Positions 32,555 to 44,251 of a DNA stretch of 64,000 nucleotides are shown here, one piece after another. Numbering within the stretch: position 1 is the stretch's first letter; every line of letters starts with the position of its first letter. Source of the stretch: Copromyces sp. CBS 386.78. Its lineage: Eukaryota; Ascomycota; Sordariomycetes; Sordariales; Sordariaceae. The DNA lies in assembly GCA_030685235.1 (NCBI GenBank), contig MU839107.1, forward strand, positions 372,001 through 436,000, given 5' to 3'. Both the position numbers and the translations under genes were made by a program. A model generated the notes under the pieces. It made no database searches and was not told where the DNA came from. It saw only the letters and a list, made by a program, of their open reading frames with translations.

Positions 32555-35500
32555 ATGTCACCTACCTCTCCGTCAACCCTACTACCATCCGCCAACGACG
32601 ACCTGGACCTCCCCACCCTCCTCCTCCAAATGCAAGAAACCATTTCCCAGATCCACCAAGCCGTCACCACCCTCCAACCCTCTCCGTCGTCCCCGCAAAA
32701 CGGCGAGGACCACGCCAAGCTCACCGAGATCGAATCCCGCCGCGACTCGGCCATCCGATCGCTGCTTACCGCCTTCTCCGCCGAGTCCGAATCCCTCTCG
32801 CAAAAGCGGCGGGTGGAGCGGGACGAGATTTTGGCGAGAAGAAGGGCTGAGGATGAGGAGTTGGCAAGGAAGCGGAGGGAGGAAGACCAGGAGCGGGAGG
32901 AGAAGCTGAGGCAGGAGGACGACGAGAGGGAACAAAGACTGGAAAGGGACAAGGGCGAGGTCGAGAGGGAGACGGACGAGTTGATGGGGGAGATTGAGAG
33001 GGGGTGGGAGAGACGGTGGGAGGAAGAGAGGGGGGTTTTGAGGGGGTTGGAGAGGCGGAGGAAGGTTAGTTTCCACTTTCTTCCCTTTTTTTTTTTTTTT
33101 TTCTTTTTTTTTTTTTGGTTTTGGGCTTTGGTAGTAGTGCTGGGGAAAAAGAAATTTGTGTGGAAGAGGGCAAAGTAAACCATGGCTAACCACTTGACAA
33201 ACAGGAACTCAACCGGCTTATCGAAGAGAAGCTACAAGCGCATACCGAGACTCCATTGCCGCTCAACTCGAGAGCCATTCGGGAGGCGAGGAGGACGAGT
33301 AGCCTTCATAAGATGGAGCCGGAGCAAATTTCTCCCCATCATGCCCACAAGGAGGCGGGCGAGACGACCGAGACGCGGACCATTCAAAGGGGCTTTCTCC
33401 CCGCTGCCGCCTTTGAGAGCGCTCCTCCCGACCTTTCTCCCCATGCCCACAAGGAGACGGGCGCGACGACCGAGACGCGGACCATTGAAAGGGGCTTTCT
33501 CCCCGCTGCCGCCTTCGAGAGCGCTCCTCCCGACCTCGACCACGACCACGACCATGATCGCACCTACAGGGCTGAAAGCCAGCAAGGGGAGGAACCATCT
33601 ACTCGCGAGGACGACGACGCCGACACAACGCACCGCACAATCCACTTGCAAGAAAAGATGGCATCAACGAGCATGGACGACCTCCTCAACGAACCTGGCA
33701 CTGAGATACCTGACGTTAAAGACGTCCCTTTCGAAATTGACGAACCGGTCCGGGAATCGTATCATGTCCATGAACGGCATCTGGAGATCAAGAGGGAAAC
33801 CACAGACGCAGGCACCAAGACGAGCCCAGTGGACGTCGAGTTCCAGGGCTTGCCGGTTGAGCATGTCGATGGCGGATCTATAGGGACTGAGATTGTCGTC
33901 GAACGAGGGTTTTCTGGTGCTGCTAAAGAGGCCGGAGAGTATAAGGGGAGACATGATAGTTTGGGGATTCTTCACCCTTGTACTGTCGCCGCCGACGACA
34001 GGGACAATCGTGACGGTGCCGTAGCGGGAGAAGCTGGTGAAGCAGGAGAAGCAGCGCCTGCTCAAGCTTCGAAAAGCCCAGAGTCTGAGACGTCCGACTA
34101 CACGCCTTACTCGCAGCCCACACCAGCTTCGCCTACCGTTATTCCCCAACATCATCATACCGAAACCGCCCAGGAATACTTGCGTGAAGAACACCACCCC
34201 GTGGAACCAGAAATCCCCACAACCACCACCACCACCACCACCACCCAAGAAAAACCCTCCTACTTCCCTTCAATCGCCGCTCACGCCACCACCCAACACC
34301 CCCATTTCGCTGACTCCATCTACGCCTCTGCCTCTGCCGCCGAGAGAGGATACTTTTCCGAACCAGAAGCTGCTGCCACCGCTGAAGTCGTTCATGTTAC
34401 CAACCCGGACCCAGATCGGGAGCCCGAACCAGGGGAAAACCTAGAGCAGCGAGAGCCACAGCAATACCCCAACCCACCAAATCCAGACCAAGACCAACAA
34501 GACATTGACACCGTCCATGAGCCTGTTGATCCTGTTGAGGGCGTGGAGCGTACGATTGATAAGGTTGACGGTGAGTGGGAGGGACAAGTGCAGGAGACGG
34601 AGAAGGAGAAGGAGAAGGAGCATGACATGGAGCAGGAGGAACAGCGGGAACAGGAGCGGGAGCACGAGAAAGGACAGGAACACGACGGCGTTACTGACAA
34701 TGAGACCGACCATGAAGAAGAAGCTGAGCCAGTCCCGATTGACCAGTTGGTGCGGGAGCAGGAGCAGATGGGACTAGGCCGACCCGAACCACATGACGAG
34801 GCCCATTGTGAACAGGACGTCGATCCAGTACAAATCCTGGTAGACATGCCCCTCGACGACTCCCCCGCGTCCCATGTCGTCGGCGTAGCCCTCACCCACA
34901 GCGACGCAGTGCACATGCGCCACACCCCCGTCGAAGAAGGCGATCACGTGGAACCAGCACATTACTTTGTCAGCCAACATCACGTCCCGCGCAGTGGTCC
35001 CCAAGAATTTTACACCCCGGCCGAGGTACCTCTTCGTGGTTATGATGACCACCTAGGACATGCCGATGCGTCGTATAATCCTGCTGCCCATGTAGATGGG
35101 GATACGGAGCAGGAGCACCACGACCGCGAGGTTCCCGACGTCAGTGAAGACGTGCAAGATCTGCACGTAGAGGACACTCAGCTTCGCTACGAGTTGTACG
35201 AGAGACCATACACGCCCAGTGACCTTGCTCCTACACCCATGGAGGCTAGTTTCCATCATATGGAGCACGTCCGTGAGCATGATGAGATGCCTGAGGCTGA
35301 TTCGCCTACTAGAGGTCACCATGATAGTCTTGATGGCGATGGTACCACTGCCGCTGCTGCTGCCGCTGCCGCACATGTTCATGTTCCTCATATCGACTAT
35401 ATACAAGACCAAGACACCGAAGAGGACGAGGAAACAGACGGAGGCTATCCGCTCGAGCGCCTAGCCAGCCACAGGCCTGGGCGCAGTGTGAGTGTGGATG

Positions 35501-38500
35501 ACTTCCCTGTTCCTGGACAGGCGGGTCATCGCCATGTGCACATGGAGCCTCGTGGTCCTGAGCATTACATTGTTCGGGTTCAGGAAGGCGTATCGTCCGG
35601 ATCCGAGTCGGAGACTGAGAGTGAAGACTTTGAGGGGAGAGATGAGATTGTTCTTCATCATTTGGATGCCATTGCTGAGGAGGACGATGAGGAAGTTGAA
35701 GATGAGCTTTGTGATGGCGTTGAGCGTCGGCATATGGCCGAGACTGCCACCACCACCACCACTGAGGGCCATGTGCAGGCTCAGGCTCAGGCTGATAGAC
35801 AAGAGGTGGAAGAAGCTTTGTCCGATGAAGACGGCGTTCACAGGATTCCTGTGGATGAAAGAAACCCGACACTTCCGGATGACGAGGTTAACGCTGAGGC
35901 TGAAGCTGAAGCTGAAGCCGAAGGCGCTACCTCCCATGCCCGGGACGCGGCCATCGAGTCAGCACCAGCTGACATGCACGTCTATGGTCCTACCACCCAC
36001 ACCCTCGCCCGTCAGCAGAGCGAGGGCGCCGAAGCAACGGAAGATTCTGATGCCGATAGCTCAACGGAGCCTTCCGAGCCCCAACGGATCCACAAACAAG
36101 ATCCCGATCCGCGACTGTCGGAAGAGCCGCCGGCCCTTGATGAAGCTCCTGACCTGAAGGCTGGCCATGCTGCCACCACCGCCGAGGAAGAGCACGTCTC
36201 GCATGAGCACCAAGTCGAACAAGACCACGCCCATGGCCAGCCTGGTCCCGAGGATGACGACGAATACGATCCCTTCCGCTACCCACCCCCCAAGAAATCA
36301 ACTGAAGAAGGGCAAGTCGCCCCATACCCATCCACCTCCCCTTCCCTCTTCCCTTCCATGCCGATCATGTCGTCTTCCGCCTCCGCTAAAGTTGCCACCT
36401 CTGACTCTTCTGCTGCACATTATAGGGATGATGAAGAAGAAGAAGGACATGTCGTTAACGAAGCCAACCCCTCACCACAGGAACAACAACACCAGCACAT
36501 GGAGGAATCTGACGTACCAATGGACGACATCGTCGCGGAGCAGCCCAAGGTCGAACGATCACCTGACAAGGTTTTGAGCGTGGAACGGACAAGGTCGGTG
36601 TTGAGCCACCAGCAGGCTGATGTACCCATGGACGACATCACGGAGGAGGCCGACGTTGAACGCAGATCACCTGACAAGGCTTTGAGCGTGGAACAGACAA
36701 TGTCGGTGTTGAGCCATCAGAAGGCAGCAAGAAGTGAGAAGAGTTTGGCAGAGGAGTTGGAGGAGGTTGGCTCTGGCGAGGAGGAAGAGAGTGACGAGGA
36801 GGATAGCCAGGGGCATGACCATCACATCCGCCATGACGAAGATGGAGATGGCCTTGATCATGATCATCATGCCCCTCCTGATGAGGAGCTTAAGGTAGCG
36901 GTTGATGACATGGACCAGCACCAGCACCAGCACCAAAGTGGCCGTGGTTATCAATCTAGCGATGAGGAAGCTGATGGGGCTTATGGGCATCATCATCACG
37001 ACACTGATTACTCGCACCAGAACCAGCACGATGACGTCGAGGTCGAAGCTCAACAGTCACAACAGAAACACCTCGAGCCTCCTATCTTGCAACTCATTGA
37101 GCCTAGCGATACCGAGAACGGCGAGTTCCCTTCGGAGACGTCATCCATCTCTGCCTCTGGCCATCCACATGTTGTTACAAGGGAGGACCAGGTCATGGGC
37201 AGGGATTGGAGCGAGGTAGACCAGTTCTTGTCCGAGTCGGATTCGGAGGATGAACCACATGCAGGGGAAGCTGAACATGCAGAGGAGGCTGGTGCGGATC
37301 AGGGTGATGCTGCCGCTGCTCATGCACATCCCACCGTTGATGTTGACATCGATGCCGAAGTCGAGGCAGCTTTGGAGACCCCGGCTACCGAGGCCAGTCG
37401 CGCTGAGGACACTGCCGAGCTTCATGAGTACTACGACGAACATGTCAGGATGCATCACTCCCCTGAGGTTGCCGAAGGCCAGGAGCCAGACCTTGGGCTT
37501 GCTTCCCCCGACCAGGATCACCATGATCAAGAGGACAAACCATCGACCTCTTTTGAGCAGCAGTCTGAGCCGCAGTACACCAAAGAAGAAGAAGAAGAAG
37601 AAGACGATCAAACTGTCACTCTAGCTCACCATCACGACCTGCCCCCTCTCACCATCCCGCCCACTCCGCCCTCCCCGGTCCATGACCCCATGTCCCACCA
37701 CGTCTCGCACCACGACGCCCAGTCCCCAGGAGAGGAGGAAGAAAAAGAGTTCGTCCCCCGCGACGTAACCAACCGCCCCTGGCGCTCCGACACAGTCAAC
37801 ACCGTCGCCACAGCCGATACCACCTCCAACACCGTTCACACCGTTTCTTCCCCTCAATCCGCCCGCAGCGGGACTACCCTTTCCTCGGGGCCCAGCTCTC
37901 CCGTTGAGGAATCTGCTTCGGGTCAAGACCCACGGATCCGCGATAGCACATTCGGCGCGGCCGACATGGGCGGTCGTGCTCCCGGTCTGACGGATGCGAG
38001 TGTGACTGATTACAGCGGTGGCGGGTACGGAGCCTATGGTCATGATGCAAAGGATAGTAGGGAGCCGGTGCCGAAAGTCATGGAGACGCGGCATCAGCGG
38101 GAAGCTACCTCTAGTCTGTCGAGCAGGAATGAGGAGGCGCGGCGTTCGGGGGATAGCGAACGGTCACACTCACATAACCTTGGGGCTTCTAGTTCCAGAA
38201 GTGGCTCTGGCAGTGGCGGCGGCGGAGGAGGAGGAGGTAGTAGTCTCTTCCAACGCATGCGCTCCGTCTTTGAACAGTCCTCCTCCTCCCCCGCCAGCGC
38301 CAGCCCCCAAGCAGCTGCACCCACCAACCGCGTCTCCATGCCCTCCTTCTTTACCAAGTCCCAATCACACACTCCCAGCCCTTCTTCACAATCTCTCTTC
38401 GAGAATACCACTAAGCAAAGACCGATGAGCACCTCGCCTTACCACCACGGCTCCCATGTGCACCACAAACATGAGTACACCCACGCGGAAGATACCTCTG

Positions 38501-38877
38501 CGGCACGGGCTCATACGGAGCAGACGGAAGCCGAGGAAGCGGGTGAAACCAGCGGTTTCTTGGACCAGCACCACCACCAGCACCAACATCAGCGCCAGGA
38601 CCAACAACACAACGACTCTACGGTCTACGGCAGGGATCGGGATCAAAATGGTGACGACACTGCAGGCGATGATGGCTACGACGAGGAGGAATACGAACGC
38701 CAGCAGCGCGAAAGGGAAAGAGAAAAGAGGAGAGAAAGAAGGAGACGGGAGAGGGAGAGGGAGGCGTGGAGGGAAGGACGGCATGGGACACCGGTGCATT
38801 CTTATGACCACCACCACGGTGGGAGTGGGAGTGGGAGTGGGAGTAGGTATGATTATGGGGAATATAGGCCGGAGTAA
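32555..38877 (+). CDS. Giant acidic His/Glu-rich disordered protein with N-terminal coiled coil
   Basis: Two exons, 32555-33064 and 33205-38877, in phase 0; the 140-bp intron starts GTTAGT and contains two long T runs and a GGCTAACC branch region. 2,060 residues. Residues about 20-180 are a strong coiled coil (RRRAEDEELARKRREEDQER, then LERDKGEVERETDELMGEIE). The rest is low-complexity, rich in Glu, Asp, His, Gln and Ser. Internal repeats: a ~35-residue unit twice (33331-33537) and a 36-residue unit twice (36511-36726). Near the C-terminus come a Gly/Ser run, SSLFQRMRSVFEQ, a Ser/Pro-rich stretch, an Arg/Glu helix (EREREKRRERRRRERERE) and a Gly/Ser/His end. No enzymatic domain is visible. It looks like a scaffold or tether, but that is inference. 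The 5.7-kb uninterrupted exon argues for constraint. Confidence 0.85.
33087..33117 (+). repeat. Poly-T tracts in intron
   Basis: Two T homopolymers of 16 and 12 nt, separated by one C, inside the only intron of the acidic-protein gene, upstream of the branch region. Confidence 0.9.
33331..33537 (+). repeat. Tandem 105-bp coding repeat
   Basis: Two copies encode PHAHKExGxTTETRTI, then RGFLPAAAFESAPPDL. The first copy has one extra His codon. At least 90% identical in DNA, so recent. Confidence 0.85.
36511..36726 (+). repeat. Tandem 108-bp coding repeat
   Basis: Two 36-codon units: DVPMDDI..., then RSPDKxLSVExTxSVLSHQ. Diverged at several codons, so older than the 105-bp repeat. Confidence 0.85.
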
Positions 38878-39223
38878 CCACGAGTGTGACAAGCCTGAGT
38901 TTGGGATAAAGGAAGAGGAGGAGGGGAGGAGGGGAGGAGGGGAGGAGGGGAAGGTGAGGGTCTTGCATGAACATGGATATGAAGATGAAGTGTCGCCCGG
39001 TGTTGAGGAGAAGGTCCGGTCGTGGAGATGTGGTCGAGTGTCTGGGGTCGGCGCCGGAGATGAGGATGGAGAGATTTGAGGCTTTAGGTGGAAGCAGCTG
39101 TTGCGAATAGATGACGGTTAGCACCTACTGGTTGTTCACGTTGAACGCGTCCGTTGTTCGGTATCGTCGCAATAGTGGTGGAGAGTCGAAGAAATTTTGA
39201 CATGATCTGTTTCCAGGCAAAGT
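38878..39223. other. 3' flank of acidic-protein gene
   Basis: A (GAGGAGGGG)n purine tract at 38917-38950, then ordinary sequence up to the TA-flanked element. No gene. Confidence 0.5.
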
Positions 39224-39462
39224 TACCGTAGCGGAAAAATCGGGCGGTCATCTAGGCTAGATGCCCGTATTCTAGGCCAGAGTTTTAGTCAGTTGGGATT
39301 GGCTGTCTAGCCTAGACTCAGAATCTAGCCTAAACGCCCAATGGAGGCCTGTAATTAGTTAAATCTATTTTAGTTATAGAAGAGATGATGGTTCCTTCTT
39401 TCCCAAAGTTCATTTCTTCCTACCCTATATTAAAGGAAAGAACGAAGCCCGGGTTCAATCAA

Positions 39463-39535
39463 TTGGGCTAGTGGCTCAATAGTTCTTGTCGTCGTTATCT
39501 TCCTTGTAATCGCTAATTCAATTCCAACTAGTAAC
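39463..39535 (+). ncRNA. tRNA-like Pol III cassette in element copy 2
   Basis: Same layout as in copies 1 and 3 and followed by CTTTTTTTC. The B box reads TTCAATTCC here (G to A), and other C/G to T/A differences suggest mild RIP or decay. Confidence 0.55.
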
Positions 39536-39657
39536 AGCTTTTTTTCTATTGCGCGAAAAGTTTCGCGTGCAGAAGTATCAATACCTTACCTTCATCCAGA
39601 CTTTGAAGCTAAAGTCATAGACTACTAAAGATTACCGGAAAGATCACCAACTAATAA

Positions 39658-40062
39658 GGCGTTGTTCGGTGCACGCGGAAATGGCTTTCTGAAATGGAAA
39701 TCGGGAAATCTGGGGGTGGTGGTCCGTGTAGGGTACTTCGAAAGAATTTGGGCAAATCTTTTTGCCAAAGTCACTCTTTTGGTGTACCTTCTAACAATTT
39801 CTAGCGATTTCCGAGCGTTTTCGAGCCTTCTGAAAATGCTTGGCACTTCATTTACTCCACCCCCCTGAATACGAGCATTGTGGTTGGTTGAAAATTATCT
39901 TGGCGGGCTAAATTTCAGAAAGTCGAGTTCATAATTTCGAGAGGTGCGGAAATAGTTTTCTGAATTCTTTAGGACTACGCTCGGACTATTTTGACGACCT
40001 TTTGTACCTCCCAACTGCCAAAATATTTTAGAAGGCCATTTCCGCGTGCGCCGAACAACGCC
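39658..40062. mobile_element. PIF/Harbinger-like MITE nested in copy 2
   Basis: Inverted termini GGCGTTGTTCGGTGCACGCG / GGCGTTGTTCGGCGCACGCG extend about 28 bp, one mismatch. It is flanked by TAA on both sides (39655-39657, 40063-40065). The terminus fits the Tourist/PIF-Harbinger pattern GGSCNTGTTYGG and the 3-bp duplication. Copy 1 has a single TAA at the same site, an exact empty site. No coding capacity. Confidence 0.85.
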
Positions 40063-40271
40063 TAACCCCTATAGTAACCTTCTAGAAGGCCCCCATAGGG
40101 GTCTTAAGCTTTTACCATTTTACACCCAAATCTAACCAATCAGAGGCCTCCAATTTTCATCTAGCCTAGATTTGAAATCTAGCCTAGATAGCTAGACTGT
40201 GCTAGAATCACAGTCTAGGCTAGAGACCCCCCATCTAGCCTAGACACCCTCCTTATAATCCCGCTGCGGTA

Positions 40272-41180
40272 GCATGCCCGGTTTCAGAATGGAAAGCTGG
40301 ACGCGAACGAAGCATTGCCAATAACAGCCAACCGAGAATAATTCACTCTTGGAGAGTCTATTGCCGCCGTTTTAATAGGAGGTTCACAAACATGGCCGTC
40401 ATGATCGACGAGTGTCCCGGGAGTGATTTTAGGTACTAACACAAATCCCTAGAGGTACCTCCATCACCACCACGCCCTCATTACAAAACAAAAAATGGAA
40501 GGCAAGAAAAAAAGTCAAAGAAAGAGAATGCGCGATCCAGGACTCCAACCTGGGTCCTCCACCAATATCTGCTCATACACTTATACCCCCAAATTCGGTC
40601 TTTGAAAGTGGTTCGGCGGGGATTTCAACCCACATGCTCAACGAGAGATGGTTGGAAAGTAGTCCTCTAGTTCCTTTCCTTGTCCAGCCAGTCGCCGATC
40701 TCGCCTAGACGGGGTTATGCTCGCACAACTGTCTCACCGAGACACCTAGTTCTAAGGGGTGCATACCTCTAGTCCACCTCACACTCATTGGCAGAGACCG
40801 GCTGTTAATTATTACTTATCAAGACGCACTGGCAGCTGGCAAGAGAACACATGACGGTTCCGTGGTAGGGTATGGTAAGCCACCACTTAGACCATACTCA
40901 GTATGCCCTCAATATACCGCCCGAAGAACACCCAAATGTCCAAAGGCCAAAGCATGAACCTAATACCGAAACAGGGTTAGAAAAAGGGAGGCTACAGTAT
41001 CGTATTCACCTAGAGAACCATACGACTGCCCGTCCCTGAGACATAGCCAAAATCGACACAGTCAGGAAGATGAGTGGGGAATACTTGGAAACCGGATATT
41101 CAATATCTCGACATTTGCACAGCTTAGGGCTTTTGTCATAGATCTCCTCCGGCGCCCGAAGTTGACACCGGACTAAAAAT
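40272..41180. other. Intergenic, with degenerate tRNA-like sequence
   Basis: Apart from the tRNA-like remnant at 40531-40697, no gene. Two GGTACC words near 40453. Confidence 0.4.
40531..40697 (-). pseudogene. Degenerate intron-bearing tRNA-like sequence
   Basis: Minus strand: 5' GCGAGAT pairs with 3' ATCGCGC (one mismatch). A decayed A box (TCGGCGACTGGCTGGAC) and a decayed T arm (CCAGG/CCTGG around TTGGAGT) are present. The long insert between the halves contains a palindrome (GGAAAG...CTTTCC). It lacks the upstream box of the other three. Confidence 0.4.
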
Positions 41181-41489
41181 ATTGGTTGAACTATATATAC
41201 GGCGGTTAAGACCTATCTACCTACCTTACGCTCACTACGAAGATGTCGGTAGTGAATTTGCGGGATACGCTCGAAGCCCTATGCAAACAACTAGTCCCTG
41301 TCCCAAATTCGAACCGCTCGGCAGTTCGGTTCAAGGATCCGAATACTTAAGACTTTATAAGTTCCAACGAAACAATCCTCGCCTTATTCTTCAATCAGGG
41401 GGCTCTCAGTACCTACTAAGGTACATACATAAACCGAAACGAGGCCTCCGAAGTCCACAATGCCCTTTACCAGCACCTTTTGGGTGAGT

Positions 41490-41980
41490 CAGTCCCTATT
41501 TAGGAAGCAGAGGATGCCGATTACGAAGAGCTGGGAAATGAGGAGAAGGAGAAGCGTCTGAAAGAGATTGAGGATAAAGCCCGGCACCTACAGGCACGCG
41601 GTTTTGTTGTGTCGCAACTGCAGAAGCAAGGAGAAGGGCACCCTTTCAGCCGTACAATCACCGACAAGGAGCTGATTTACAGCGCCATGAAAGAATTCGG
41701 CCGTAATGTCGACGTCAACCAAGAGTGTCCAGACACTCGGCACTCCTGACTCTCTGGGTCTTCGTGCCAATGCTGGCCAACATCCTACCTGTACTTTACG
41801 GTATCGAGCACTTCGCGGTCATCTGGGACAACGTGAGGCAAGGCTGGCAGGCTCTTCCTGTATTCACGAACACCAAATCGAGCGACTCTCCACCCTACGG
41901 GGGCCTATGCTCCCATGAAGCTTGGAGAGAGAGATATTCAGAAGCCAGGCTAGCTTCATTCGGGCCTATCAAGGGCTGAA
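41490..41980 (+). pseudogene. Decayed gene fragment with frameshift
   Basis: About 41503-41749 reads EKEKRLKEIEDKARHLQARG, then HPFSRTITDKELIYSAMKEF with good codon use and then stops. One base over, the frame continues LWVFVPMLANILPVLYG, then HFAVIWDNVRQGWQALPVF to TGA 41977. A GTGAGT donor-like and a TTTAG acceptor-like site lie only 20 bp apart just upstream, as if an intron had been largely deleted. Family unknown. Confidence 0.4.
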
Positions 41981-42257
41981 ATGGAAGAAATTAAACCTGG
42001 AATACAGGAGGTTTAAGAGGAAACGAATTGTTTGAAGATATCTGTTTAGCGTGAGCTGATATTTGAAGGATCAAATCTCGTCATTCAAAACATATCAGCC
42101 GGACAACGGATTATCTCGAGGGATAAAAGGCGAAGTCTTTCATCTGAAGCTTGATCTTCCCGCACTATCACTGGCACCACCACCACTACCACCACCAACA
42201 ACATCGCCGCCGTCGCCCATCCGGAGCATCACCACCCGCTGATGTCGAAGTTACCTA
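41981..42257. other. No supported gene
   Basis: Short spacer with a (CAC/ACC)n-like run at 42170-42200. Confidence 0.4.
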
Positions 42258-43222
42258 GTGGGGAATTCGGCCTCTTCAACTTTCTGTGTGACCAATGTCA
42301 ACGTCTTGTTGGTCAAGGCGGCCTTGACTTTACTAGCTAACCGGGCGTGCTTAAGATGGACCCGGTGGATCTTCATGTCGGGGATACCGTGGAGGGGTAA
42401 ACCTCCTCCCCGTTGGGGAGTATCAATGGGGTATTCATTCCCCGAGACAAAAAGAAGTCCTGCGACTGTTGGACGATCTTGTCAGTCGTCCCTGCGGCCC
42501 TTTTCTGGTGCTGTCGGGGTGGTAGTCATCGTCTTCCGCTTCGTAGGTGTTTTGGGTGCGTCTGTTGGGTGCGGATCTGCTCCCTGGTCGGTAACGATGA
42601 CTGGCCTATCCTGGGTACGAGCCGTGAAGCTTAGAGGCTCTCCTGTCCCCCAATTGGGTAGATCGCAAAACGCTTCTTGCGGGCCCCATTCCTCCTCCGG
42701 GATCCTAAACTTCCCACTTTTGCCAGGCATCTCAAGACCATGAGGGGATCTGCTCCATACGGTATTCGGCCAGGCAAACTTCCCATGGTACGCCTGAGAG
42801 CACTGGTAAATGTCGTTTCTTTCCTTTGGTCCCATTAGCCTCGTAATTGACCGTGCCTGGGTTACTCGCTTCGTTTCAATGAAGAATATTCTTGCCGCTT
42901 CTAAGACCTAGAAACCGCAAGTCCAAGTCGACTACTGGGTAGGAAACCTTATGTTCAACCACTGTCGTTGGGCGCTTAGGTCAACCCTTTCTCCGCTTCT
43001 GCTGTAGATGCCGTGGTGAGAGGCCTGCCGGTGATGGCCCCTTGGCCAGATATGGTCCTTTGTATGTCTGGATGCAGCATCCACCATTTGAAACTCCACT
43101 CCTCCTCTATCTCTCGGAGACCACTGATCTGAGCCGCGGTTATTTTTGGGCCGAACACGTACAAGTCTGGGCTGGCACTGTCGTAAATGTCCTTCCCGGT
43201 GAAGTCACTGACGTCAAACCTA

Positions 43223-43893
43223 CCGTAGCGGAAAAATCGGGCGGTCATCTAGGCTAGATGCTCTATTCTAGGCTAGAGTCTTAGTTAGTTGGGATTGGGT
43301 GTCTAGGCTAGACTTCAAATCTAGGCTAGACGAAAAATGGAAGCCTCTGATTGGTTAGATCCATTTTGGTGATGGGGGAGATGATGGTTCCTTCTTTTCC
43401 GAAGTTCATTTTCTCCCACCCTATATCAAAGGAAAGAACGAAGCCCGGTTTCAATCAATTGGGCCAGTGGCTTAATGGTTCTTGTCGTCACTATCTTCCT
43501 TGTGATCGCCAATTCGATTCCAACTAGTGACAGCTTTTTTTCCGTTGTGCGAAAAGTTTCGCGCGCGGAAGTATAAATGCCCTTATCCGGGCGCGGAAGT
43601 GCAAATGCCTTCATCCGGATTTTGAAGTCAAAATCTTAAACGGCTAGAGGTACCAAAAGGACCACTAAGAAGACCCCAATCAAAGACGGGACCCTTAGAA
43701 GAACCTTTAGAAGGCCTTATAGGGGTCTTTGGCTTTTATTATTTTGCACCAAAATCCGACCAATCAAAGGCCTTCATTTTTCGTCTAGCCTAGATTTGAA
43801 GTCTAGCCTAGATAGCCAGACTGTGCTAGAATCACAGTCTGGCCTAGACACCCCCTATCTAGCCTAGACACCCTCCTTATAATCCCGCTGCGG
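43223..43893 (+). mobile_element. TA-flanked miniature element, copy 3
   Basis: Termini CCGTAGCGGAAA and CCGCTGCGG are flanked by TA (43221-43222, 43894-43895). Subterminal CTAGGCTAG iterons occur at both ends and the interior is collinear with copy 2 minus its nested MITE. A short duplication (CCGGGCGCGGAAGT region, 43565-43610) accounts for its greater length (671 bp). Confidence 0.85.
43459..43531 (+). ncRNA. tRNA-like Pol III cassette in element copy 3
   Basis: An A-box-like CAGTGGCTTAATGGTTC and a B box TTCGATTCC at tRNA spacing, followed by a T7 run at 43534-43541. Arms are imperfect; most tRNA-Asp-like. Confidence 0.6.
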
Positions 43894-43896
43894 TAG

Positions 43897-44251
43897 AGTT
43901 GCGTTCGGTCGCCTAGTATGCCAGTAATAGTAAGAAGTTTATATGGCAGTAAGCAATAGTATACTGCCGTGATTTTTGCGTTCGGCTATTTTCCAGTAAA
44001 AATCTGCAAGTTGATATAGGTCGCTGCACTTCCTCCAACTCCCCCAATGGCCTGCATCTGACCAATCAGAAGGCTAGAAATCGTTAGAGATCTTACTACT
44101 TTCTTCGCTTTCATACTACTTCAAACCCCATATTTATACCAGTATGAAAGTACTGCATTACTATTGCATTACTGTTGATAGCCTGCAGCGAAATCGCTGT
44201 ATAGTAATGCAACCTCTACGATACTGGCATACTGGGCGACCGAACGCAACT
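43897..44251. mobile_element. 355-bp MITE adjoining copy 3
   Basis: Inverted termini AGTTGCGTTCGGTCGCCTAG / AGTTGCGTTCGGTCGCCCAG extend about 30 bp with one mismatch. Flanked by TAG on both sides (43894-43896, 44252-44254). The left duplication overlaps the TA at the end of copy 3, so the MITE landed at its very edge, after copy 3 was in place. The 3-bp duplication again suggests PIF/Harbinger. No coding capacity. Confidence 0.8.

Larger units (their letters stand above)
39226..40269 (+). mobile_element. TA-flanked miniature element, copy 2, carrying a nested MITE
   Basis: Termini CCGTAGCGGAAA and CCGCTGCGG are flanked by TA (39224-39225, 40270-40271). Subterminal iterons CTAGGCTAG/CTAGCCTAG occur at both ends. 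The interior matches copies 1 and 3, including the tRNA-like cassette. The extra 405 bp at 39658-40062 is a second element; without it and one TSD the copy is 636 bp, close to copy 1 (630). Confidence 0.85.

Noticed and set aside
32518..33193. Ser/Leu-rich minus-strand frames opposite the coiled-coil exon
   Set aside because: Antisense of GAG/AAG-rich coding sequence.
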